Below, one piece after another: positions 7,980 through 14,555 of a stretch of 64,000 bases of DNA. A program made the translations under genes and the position numbers. How positions within the stretch are numbered: position 1 is the stretch's first letter; each line of letters begins with the position of its first letter. Below the pieces are notes generated by a model, which had not been told where the DNA came from, searched no databases, and saw only the letters and a program-made list of their open reading frames with translations. Source of the DNA: Nocardioides immobilis (GTDB lineage: Bacteria; Actinomycetota; Actinomycetes; Propionibacteriales; Nocardioidaceae). The DNA lies in contig NZ_QXGH01000039.1 of NCBI RefSeq assembly GCF_003515065.1, positions 1-64,000 of the forward strand, written 5' to 3'.

Positions 7980-9209
7980 TCAGCCGGTGATCTCGCGGCC
8001 GAGCAGTCGCCGGGCGATGATCCACTGCTGCAGCTCGTTGGCGCCCTCGAAGATCTCCAGGATCTTGGCATCGCGGTACATCTCCTCCAGCCGCACCGAC
8101 TCGCCGGTCTCCCCGACCTGACGGGCGAAGCCGAGCGCCCCGTGGATCTGGATAGCCTCGCGAACCAGGTCGTTGGCCAGCCGGGTGCCGTAGGCCTTGG
8201 CCATCGCGGCCTCGGGCTCGGCCGTCGCATCGCCGGTGTCGAGGAGCATCGCAGCCTTCTGGTAGAGGCTGCGCGCACATTCCAGCTCGGTGGCTCGTTG
8301 CGCCATCTGGAACTGCCAGTGCTGCATGGCCCCCAGCGGCCGGCCGAACACCTCCCTCGTCTGGAGGCGGTGGACGGCGAGGTCGAGGGCCCCCTGCGCG
8401 ACGCCCACGCCGGCCGCGCCGATGCCGATCCGGCCGCGCACCAGGGAGGACAGCGCGACCGCCATGCCGCGACCGGGTTCGCCGAGGACGTTCGCCCGGG
8501 GCACCTCCACGTCCTCGAGGACGATATCTGCGGTGATCTGGCCACGGTGGCCCAGCTTGAGATCGGGCGTACCGATCCGGACGCCGGGGCTGCTCAGGTC
8601 GATGAGCAGCATGTGGGCGCGGCTGCCATCGCGTCCGGCGCGGACCAGCATCGACACCCAGCCGGCGACGACGCTGTTCGTGATCCAGCGCTTGCGCCCG
8701 TTGACGACGTAGCCCTCCGCGGTCTCCTCGGCCCAGGTGCCCAGCCGTTCGGCAGTGAGGTCGGAACTGGTTTCGGGCTCGGTCGTGGCGAAGGCAAAGG
8801 CCTGACGACCGGAGACGAGGTCAGGGATGAGGCGTTCCTGGAGCTGCGGGCTGGCGTGCCGCAGCGTCGAGGGCACCAAGATGCACTGGCCGTCGTACAC
8901 GCCGGCCATCGAGGACGACTCGTAGGCAATCTCCTCGGCGACGGTGCAGGTGCCCAGCATCGGGAACTCCAGGCCACCGCCGTGGTCCGCCCCGAACGGA
9001 ACGGCGAACAGGCCATCGGACGCCAGTCCGCGGAATGCCTCCCAGGGGAAGCTCTCCGCTGACTCCTCGCGGGTGCCGATCTCCCGGGCTACCGGTGCGA
9101 GGTGACGGGCGACCGAGTCGCGAGCCCGCCGGCGGAGCTCCACGGTCTCCTTGGGCAGGAACACGTCGTGGGACATGTGCTCCTGGGTGCGTCGTACGGC
9201 GGTGCTCAT
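7980..9209 (-). CDS. Acyl-CoA dehydrogenase family protein
   Basis: A 409-residue FAD enzyme introducing the alpha-beta double bond in acyl-CoA (or a related flavin dehydrogenase). Seen: FATTEPETSSDL in the FAD/substrate loop, GRKRWITNSVVAGWV, RGRIGIGAAGVGVAQGALDL, and EIFEGANELQQ with the Glu at the usual catalytic-base position. Start ATG 9209 has GAGGAG seven bases upstream. It is divergent from a TetR gene, and two palindromes lie between the two starts, suggesting control by that regulator. Substrate unknown. Confidence 0.88.
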   Translation of the reverse strand: MSTAVRRTQEHMSHDVFLPKETVELRRRARDSVARHLAPVAREIGTREESAESFPWEAFRGLASDGLFAVPFGADHGGGLEFPMLGTCTVAEEIAYESSSMAGVYDGQCILVPSTLRHASPQLQERLIPDLVSGRQAFAFATTEPETSSDLTAERLGTWAEETAEGYVVNGRKRWITNSVVAGWVSMLVRAGRDGSRAHMLLIDLSSPGVRIGTPDLKLGHRGQITADIVLEDVEVPRANVLGEPGRGMAVALSSLVRGRIGIGAAGVGVAQGALDLAVHRLQTREVFGRPLGAMQHWQFQMAQRATELECARSLYQKAAMLLDTGDATAEPEAAMAKAYGTRLANDLVREAIQIHGALGFARQVGETGESVRLEEMYRDAKILEIFEGANELQQWIIARRLLGREITG

Positions 9210-9226
9210 AGGGACTCCTCGTAGTA

Positions 9227-9272
9227 ATCGGACGATCGTCCGAATCGATCATAACCGGACAATCGTCCGATT
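9227..9272. promoter_or_regulatory. Twin palindromic operators for the adjacent TetR regulator
   Basis: CGGACGATCGTCCG at 9229-9242 is a perfect 14-base palindrome; CGGACAATCGTCCG at 9256-9269 differs by one base. Outer flanks extend this to AATCGGACGAT…ATCGTCCGATT over 9227-9272. The pair sits between the starts of the acyl-CoA dehydrogenase (9209) and the TetR gene (9288), with centres 27 bases apart, consistent with binding of two dimers. Confidence 0.75.
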
Positions 9273-9287
9273 CGCTAGGATGCGGCC

Positions 9288-9917
9288 ATGCCGGCAACCG
9301 CTCCCGTGGACAACAAGGCGGCACGCACCCGCCGCCGGATCGTCGATGCCGCGGCTGGCGAGTTCGCCGAGAACGGGTACGGCGGCGCGAGCCTCCGGCG
9401 CATCGCGACCGCAGCCGGCCTCCAGCTCGGCAGCCTCTACTTCCACTTCAAGACCAAGGACGAGCTCGTCATCGACGTCCTGGCCGAAGGCGTGGAGTCC
9501 GCCCGCGCGGCCCTGAAGCTGGCCGTCGGCAACGTCCAGGCTGACGCCTCGCCGGAGGATCGGCTCCGAGCCGCCATCCGCGGCCACCTCGACGCCCTGC
9601 ACGCCAGCGACGACAGGGCATCCTCGGTGGTCAGGATGGTCGAGACCCTCCCCCCGGACCTCCGCCGAGTGCATGCCGAACACGAACGCCGCTTCGCGCA
9701 GGTCTGGTCCGACATCCTCAAGCGCGGCCAGGCCGACGGCGTGGTGCGCACCGACATCACCCTCCGCATCCTTCGCGACCTGGTCATCGGCGCGCTCAAC
9801 AGCACCTCGACCAACAACCCAGCGGCCAACAAGGACCTCACCGCGATCACCGACGCTGTGCTCGTACTCCTTCACCCGTCGCCAGCTGCCCGAGGAAGCG
9901 GACCCGATCGCGGGTGA
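9288..9917 (+). CDS. TetR-family regulator
   Basis: A 209-residue TetR protein with a clean N-terminal DNA-binding unit (RRRIVDAAAGEFAENGYGGA then SLRRIATAAGLQLGSLYFHF). The C-terminal domain is of the kind common among fatty-acid degradation regulators (KstR2/FadR-like C-terminal helices), but the effector cannot be read from sequence. Start ATG 9288 follows twin palindromes that it probably binds, controlling itself and the divergent acyl-CoA dehydrogenase. Confidence 0.85.
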   Translation: MPATAPVDNKAARTRRRIVDAAAGEFAENGYGGASLRRIATAAGLQLGSLYFHFKTKDELVIDVLAEGVESARAALKLAVGNVQADASPEDRLRAAIRGHLDALHASDDRASSVVRMVETLPPDLRRVHAEHERRFAQVWSDILKRGQADGVVRTDITLRILRDLVIGALNSTSTNNPAANKDLTAITDAVLVLLHPSPAARGSGPDRG

Positions 9918-9923
9918 CAGGGA

Positions 9924-10565
9924 CTATCGCGAAGGACGTCGTTCGACCTCGAGCTCGCGCCGTGCAAGCGCCTGCCAGGTCGGCACGTGCGGGTCGAGGG
10001 TGGGATCCCGCGGGTCGAAGGTGTAGGTGAGCGCGACACCGCGCATGCTGGTGTTGAGGAGCTCGCGCAGGTCGACGTACGCCGGGTGCGCCGTCAGTTC
10101 CGGGCCGAACATCTCGTCGATCGCGGACCTGATCGCGCCACCCAGCGCCTGCTCCTTGGGAACCAGCGCCTCGGCGAGCCGGGCGTTCGACCGGGCCGCC
10201 AGCCACAGCTCCGTGGCAGCCCAGAAATAGCCTTGGTGGTAGGTCGACCACAGCGTGGAGACCGCGGCGTCGATGCGGTCGGCGGCAGCGGCCGGCCACT
10301 CGTCGCGACTCATCGTCGAAGTGAGCCTGGCCTCTGCGATGTGCTGGACCGCTGCGACGAGAAGGGTGTCGCGGTCGGGGTACTGGTGAAGAAGCCGGCC
10401 GCGGCTGACCCCGGCACGCTCCTGGATCTTGAGCGTCGAGGCGCCGCTGTAGCCGAGCTCGATGAGGACCTCGACCGCGGAGTCCAGGATGTGCTGTTGG
10501 GTCGCGCGGCTACGAGCCTCGTAGTCGGCGTACCGCGGACCGCCCTGGGCCGTCTTGCTTGCCAT
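9924..10565 (-). CDS. TetR-family regulator
   Basis: A 213-residue TetR regulator; HTH segment TQQHILDSAVEVLIELGYSG and STLKIQERAGVSRGRLLHQY. ATG 10565, with AGGTG upstream, is preferred over an ATG 30 bases earlier that lacks a ribosome site. It lies 26 bases downstream of the enoyl-CoA hydratase gene on the same strand, so the two are probably co-transcribed from the promoter carrying the GTACAGTCA repeats; autoregulation there is a reasonable inference. Confidence 0.82.
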   Translation of the reverse strand: MASKTAQGGPRYADYEARSRATQQHILDSAVEVLIELGYSGASTLKIQERAGVSRGRLLHQYPDRDTLLVAAVQHIAEARLTSTMSRDEWPAAAADRIDAAVSTLWSTYHQGYFWAATELWLAARSNARLAEALVPKEQALGGAIRSAIDEMFGPELTAHPAYVDLRELLNTSMRGVALTYTFDPRDPTLDPHVPTWQALARRELEVERRPSR

Positions 10566-10591
10566 CGTCACCTGCCTCGACACATCGATCC

Positions 10592-11275
10592 TCACCGACC
10601 ACCGACGAATCCCGCGATCAGGCCACCCGTCTCCTCTGTTCCTGCTGCGGCCGCGATCGTGGCGGCCTCGTCGTCCAGGTGCTCATCCAGACCCTGGTCC
10701 CAGGACGCGCGGACGAGCCTACGCGCCTCGGACCGCGCGGCGGCGGGACGCGCGGCGAGGGCGTTGGCGCGCTCCCGGGCGCGAGCCAGCACGTCCTCGT
10801 CGGCGCAGGTCTCGGAGACGATCCCGAAATCGGCTGCCCGAGAAGCGCTGATCGGCTCGCCGGTGAGGATCGTCTCCACCGCGCGCCGCTGGCCGACCAC
10901 CCTCGGCAACAGCCAGGACATCCCGCCGTCGGGCGTGAGACCGACCGATGTGTAGGCCGTCACCAGCTTCGCCGATTCTCCGGCGACGACGATGTCGGCG
11001 GCGAGCTCCGCGACAGCAGCCTCGCGGTCCGGTGCGCCGGCCATCGCAGCCAGGTCACCGCCGCCGCAGAACCGTCGGCCCCGGCCGCGGAGCAGTACGA
11101 CGTCGACGGCGGGGTCAGAGCCCGCCCGGACGAAGGCCTCGGCGAGCGAGCGCGCCATTGCGACGTCGATCGCGTTGGATGCCTCGGGTCGGTTCAGCAC
11201 GATCTCGGCGACGCGACCGCGGACGTCGTACTCGACGCAGGTCGTGGGAGCGGTCGAGCCAGGGGCAGTGGTCAC
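10592..11275 (-). CDS. Enoyl-CoA hydratase/isomerase family protein with an internal deletion
   Basis: Crotonase fold, 227 residues versus about 260 for the family. The first half is normal: VAEIVLNRPEASNAID and the first oxyanion-hole region RGRGRRFCGGGDL. After EAAVAELA the sequence jumps to ADIVVAGESAKLVTAYTSVG, skipping about 30 residues that normally carry PVIAAVnGxAxGGG, the second oxyanion-hole loop. The frame is kept. GLTPDGGMSWLLPRVVGQRR and the C-terminal helices are intact. The gap probably abolishes hydratase activity. GTG 11275 has AAGGAGA upstream. Confidence 0.8.
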   Translation of the reverse strand: MTTAPGSTAPTTCVEYDVRGRVAEIVLNRPEASNAIDVAMARSLAEAFVRAGSDPAVDVVLLRGRGRRFCGGGDLAAMAGAPDREAAVAELAADIVVAGESAKLVTAYTSVGLTPDGGMSWLLPRVVGQRRAVETILTGEPISASRAADFGIVSETCADEDVLARARERANALAARPAAARSEARRLVRASWDQGLDEHLDDEAATIAAAAGTEETGGLIAGFVGGR

Positions 11276-11298
11276 GAGGTTCTCCTTGGGCTTGCCAC

Positions 11299-11336
11299 GT
11301 ACAGTCAGCGTTGACTACAGTCACCGTTGACTGTAC
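11299..11336. promoter_or_regulatory. TetR-type operator between the hydratase and the nitronate monooxygenase remnant
   Basis: Two 18-base halves, 11299-11316 (GTACAGTCAGCGTTGACT) and 11319-11336 (AGTCACCGTTGACTGTAC), form an inverted repeat matching at 16 of 18 positions. Each half is itself a quasi-palindrome AGTCA-N4-TGACT. The site lies in the 73-base divergent promoter and suits the TetR gene at 9924-10565, which is downstream of the hydratase. Confidence 0.7.
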
Positions 11337-11348
11337 AGAGGAGAAGCA

Positions 11349-11559
11349 ATGATCGCCACCGAGTTCACCCGCCAGTTCGGCGTCCCCCACCCGATCCTGT
11401 GCGGGGGCATGACGGGCTACGGCACGGCACCCCTCATCGGCGCGGTCGCCAACGCCGGCGCGCTCGGGTTCCTCACGGCGCTGACCCAGCCGACACGACA
11501 CGATCCTCGCCGAGGCGGAGCAGATCATCGGCTCGCGGCTTCCGTCGTACCTGTCCTGA
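11349..11559 (+). pseudogene. Nitronate monooxygenase remnant (ends only)
   Basis: Residues 1-49 (MIATEFTRQFGVPHPILCGG, MTGYGTAPLIGAVANAGALG, FLTALTQPT) are a good N-terminus of the 2-nitropropane dioxygenase/nitronate monooxygenase family, usually 320-370 residues. At about 11495 the reading shifts by one base, and the new frame gives a plausible family C-terminus (ILAEAEQIIGSRLPSYLS) ending at TGA 11557-11559. The central FMN-binding barrel, roughly 250 codons, is gone. The ribosome site (GAGGAGAAGCA) is intact. Confidence 0.75.
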
Positions 11560-11586
11560 GTCCTGACCCGAGAAGGGGACCCACCC

Positions 11587-12729
11587 GTGCCAGCTGACCG
11601 GATGATGCCGACCGAGGAGTCGGCCGACCTGATCGACCTCACTCGCACGATCGTCGACAAGGAGCTGCGCCCCGAGGTCGACGAGGCCGAGCGCACCGCG
11701 ACCTTCCCCCGCGAGGTGTTCCGGACACTCGGCCGGGCGGGGCTGCTGGGTCTCCCCTATCCCGAGGAGTACGGCGGCGGTGGCCAGCCGTATGAGGTGT
11801 ACCTGCAGGTTGTCGAGGAGATCGCCTCGGCCTGGGCGGCGGTCGGTGTCGGCACCAGCGTGCACGCGCTGAGCTGCTTCGGCCCGTTCCATGCCGGCTC
11901 CGAGGAGCAGAAGGCCCGGTGGCTGCCCGACATGCTGTCGGGCGAGCTGCTCGGCGCCTACTGCCTGTCGGAGTCGCACGCCGGCTCCGACCCGGCCGCG
12001 ATGCGCACCAAGGCGGTGCGCGACGGTGATGAGTACGTCATCACCGGCGCCAAGGCCTGGACCACCCACGGCGGTCACGCCGACTTCTACAAGGTCATGG
12101 CCCGCACAGCCGACACCGGGGGCCGCGGCATCTCCTGCTTCCTGGTGCCCGCCGACGCCGAGGGGCTCTCCGCGGACCCACCGGAGCAGAAGATGGGCCT
12201 GATGAGCTCGACGACCACCACCATGGTGTTCGACGGTGTCCGGGTGCCGGCCGAGCGGCGATTGGGCGAGGAGGGCCAGGGTCTCCCGATCGCGTTGGCC
12301 GGTCTCGACTCCGGTCGCCTCGGGATCGCCGCGGTCGCGACCGGTGTCGCCCAGGGCGCCCTCGACGTGGCGATCGCCTACGCCCAGGAGCGGGAGGCGT
12401 TCGGCCGCCCGATCATCGACCACCAGGGACTCGCGTTCGTCCTCGCCGACATGGCCGCCGCGGTGGAGTCGGCGCGGGCGACGTACCTCCACGCCGCCCG
12501 GCTGCGCGACGCCGGCCGCCCCTTCGGCCGTCAGGCGTCCATCGCCAAGCTGATCTGCACCGACAACGCCATGAAGGTCACCACCGATGCCGTCCAGGTC
12601 CTCGGCGGCGCCGGCTACACCCGCGACTTCCCCGTCGAGCGCTACATGCGCGAGACCAAGGTCATGCAGATCTTCGAGGGCACCAACCAGATCCAGCGCC
12701 TCGTCATCAGCCGCGACCTCCGCCACTGA
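11587..12729 (+). CDS. Acyl-CoA dehydrogenase
   Basis: A 380-residue classical acyl-CoA dehydrogenase for beta-oxidation or short/branched acyl-CoA. FAD/substrate motifs: YCLSESHAGSDPAAMRTKAV, GAKAWTTHGGHADFY, then REAFGRPIIDHQGLAFVLADM and the VLGGAGYTRDFPVERYMRE signature, ending with QIFEGTNQIQRLV where Glu is the usual catalytic base. GTG 11587 follows AGAAGGGGACC. Followed 35 bases later by an SDR, probably one operon, downstream of the pseudogenised monooxygenase. Confidence 0.93.
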   Translation: MPADRMMPTEESADLIDLTRTIVDKELRPEVDEAERTATFPREVFRTLGRAGLLGLPYPEEYGGGGQPYEVYLQVVEEIASAWAAVGVGTSVHALSCFGPFHAGSEEQKARWLPDMLSGELLGAYCLSESHAGSDPAAMRTKAVRDGDEYVITGAKAWTTHGGHADFYKVMARTADTGGRGISCFLVPADAEGLSADPPEQKMGLMSSTTTTMVFDGVRVPAERRLGEEGQGLPIALAGLDSGRLGIAAVATGVAQGALDVAIAYAQEREAFGRPIIDHQGLAFVLADMAAAVESARATYLHAARLRDAGRPFGRQASIAKLICTDNAMKVTTDAVQVLGGAGYTRDFPVERYMRETKVMQIFEGTNQIQRLVISRDLRH

Positions 12730-12764
12730 GCTGTCGCTGACCACCATCGATCGAACGGAACACC

Positions 12765-13514
12765 ATGCAGATCCAGAACGTCTCGGCCATCGTCACCGGC
12801 GCCGCCTCCGGCCTCGGCAACGCGACCGCCGCCGCCCTTGCTGCTCAGGGCGCCCGGGTCTTCGGCGTCGACCTCGACGTGTCCGACGCGCCCGCCCTCG
12901 ACAACGTGGCGTACGTCAAGGCCGACGTCACGAGCGAGGCCGAGCTCCGCCACGCTGTGGCGCTCGCCGCCGAGCAGGGCCCGCTGCGGATCGTCGTCAA
13001 CTGTGCGGGAATCGGGCCCTCGGCTCGGATCCTCGGTCGGGGTGGCGTCCACGACCTCGGGCTCTACCGCAAGATCATCGAGGTGAACCTGGTGGGGACG
13101 TTCACCGTGCTCGCCCTCGCGGCCGAGGCCATCGCGCGCACCGAGCCACTGGACCACGGACAGCGGGGCGTCGTCATCAACACCGCCTCCGTCGCGGCCT
13201 ACGAGGGCCAGGTCGGACAGGTCGCCTACTCCTCCTCCAAGGGCGGCGTCGTCGGCCTCACCCTGCCGGCGGCTCGCGACCTCGCCCAACACGGCATCCG
13301 GGTCAACACCATCGCACCCGGCATCGTCGAGACCCCGATGCTGGCCACGGTCAGCGAGGAGTTCCGCGCCGGTCTCGCCGCCGGCGTGCCGTTCCCGCAG
13401 CGTCTCGCCCAACCCTCGGACTTCGCCCAGCTGGTCACCCAGCTGATCCAGCACGACTACATCAACGGCGAGACCGTCCGCATGGACGGCGCGCTCCGCA
13501 TGGCACCGCGCTGA
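12765..13514 (+). CDS. SDR-family 3-hydroxyacyl-CoA dehydrogenase (HSD10-like)
   Basis: A 249-residue SDR resembling type-2 3-hydroxyacyl-CoA dehydrogenase: TGAASGLG cofactor turn, VNCAGIGPSARI (NAG motif), INTASVAAYEGQVGQVAYSS with Ser and the YSSSKGG catalytic Tyr/Lys, and the IAPGIVETPM loop. Likely oxidises 3-hydroxyacyl-CoA with NAD. It follows the acyl-CoA dehydrogenase closely, which fits a beta-oxidation pair; no active hydratase is beside them because the neighbouring one is damaged. Confidence 0.85.
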   Translation: MQIQNVSAIVTGAASGLGNATAAALAAQGARVFGVDLDVSDAPALDNVAYVKADVTSEAELRHAVALAAEQGPLRIVVNCAGIGPSARILGRGGVHDLGLYRKIIEVNLVGTFTVLALAAEAIARTEPLDHGQRGVVINTASVAAYEGQVGQVAYSSSKGGVVGLTLPAARDLAQHGIRVNTIAPGIVETPMLATVSEEFRAGLAAGVPFPQRLAQPSDFAQLVTQLIQHDYINGETVRMDGALRMAPR

Positions 13515-13535
13515 CACGATCCCGCCGGACGCCGG

Positions 13536-14555
13536 CTACGGGTGGTGCGGCCCCCGCTCGTCCTCCACCATCGAGGTCAGGATCCGACGAGCGCGTACGG
13601 CGGCACGGTCGGCCTTGACGTTGAAGTAGCGCCGCGGTGTCGTGTCCTCGTCGAGGCAACGCTGCATGGTCTCGAGCACGGCGATGTCACGGTTGGCCAT
13701 CTCGTGAAACACGGCGGCCAGCTGCGTGCCCGCATCGGGCGCGACCGCCGTACCGCGCCACGAGATCTGGAGGAAGACATGGGTCGCCCCTGACGACTCG
13801 GGCGTGAAGCCGTGGGTCCGCACGAGCTCCAGCTCGGGACCGTCAGAGCCGGTGATGGTGTAGGTCTGCTTGTGCAGGCCGGGGGTCACGAACGCACCCG
13901 TCTCCTTGCGACCGTACGACTCGGCGCTGTCGAGCCCGGAGACCTGGGCCTCCCACGGTGCCAGGGGTGCCTTGGGCAGCTCTCGCGTGTAGGACACCGA
14001 GACCTCGGACACCTCTACCTCTTCCAGCGGCGGCAGCGCCTCGATGCCCGGCGGCACCAGCTCCGGGTGCATCTCGAACACGTTGGTCAGGTCGAGGTAG
14101 TGCTCGTGCAGCAGCAGCAGGTTCGCGGCCACGTCGCGCCGCTCCCCCACGCTGCTCCAGCCATCACCCTGGAGCCAGGGCGTCGACGGGGGCGGCCGCA
14201 GCCGTTCGCCACCGGCCGTGCCGGTCCAGACCCAGACGAAGGGTCCGCGCTCGACGACCCGGAAGGCGCGCACCTGCGCGCCCGAGGGCGGGTTGTCCTG
14301 CGAGGGCACCCGCACGCAGCGACCGGTCGCGTCGTACGTGCAGCCGTGGTAGCCACACACGACGAGGTCGCCCTCGCGGTGGCCGGCCGACAGCGGGTAG
14401 GGCCGGTGCGCGCAGCGGTCCTCGAGCGCGGCGATCGAGCCGTCGGAGAGGCGGAAGAGCACGACCGGCCTGTCGACGATGCGTCGAGCGGTGAATCCCT
14501 CGCCGACCTCGTCGGAGGTGGCAGCGACGTACCAGCACTCCTTGGGATAGTTCAT
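13536..14555 (-). CDS. Rieske non-heme iron oxygenase (vanillate O-demethylase oxygenase-like)
   Basis: A 339-residue oxygenase component. Rieske 2Fe-2S ligands are in CAHRPYPLSAGH and CGYHGCTYD (C-x-H…C-x2-H). The mononuclear iron site is suggested by LLLHEHYLDLTNVFEMH (His…His after Asp/Asn). C-terminal helical domain resembles aryl-ether demethylases. Its ATG 14555 overlaps the stop of the P450-reductase gene (ATGA), so it is translated with it; the fused phthalate-family reductase upstream could supply electrons to this oxygenase as well as to the P450 (inference). Confidence 0.87.
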   Translation of the reverse strand: MNYPKECWYVAATSDEVGEGFTARRIVDRPVVLFRLSDGSIAALEDRCAHRPYPLSAGHREGDLVVCGYHGCTYDATGRCVRVPSQDNPPSGAQVRAFRVVERGPFVWVWTGTAGGERLRPPPSTPWLQGDGWSSVGERRDVAANLLLLHEHYLDLTNVFEMHPELVPPGIEALPPLEEVEVSEVSVSYTRELPKAPLAPWEAQVSGLDSAESYGRKETGAFVTPGLHKQTYTITGSDGPELELVRTHGFTPESSGATHVFLQISWRGTAVAPDAGTQLAAVFHEMANRDIAVLETMQRCLDEDTTPRRYFNVKADRAAVRARRILTSMVEDERGPHHP

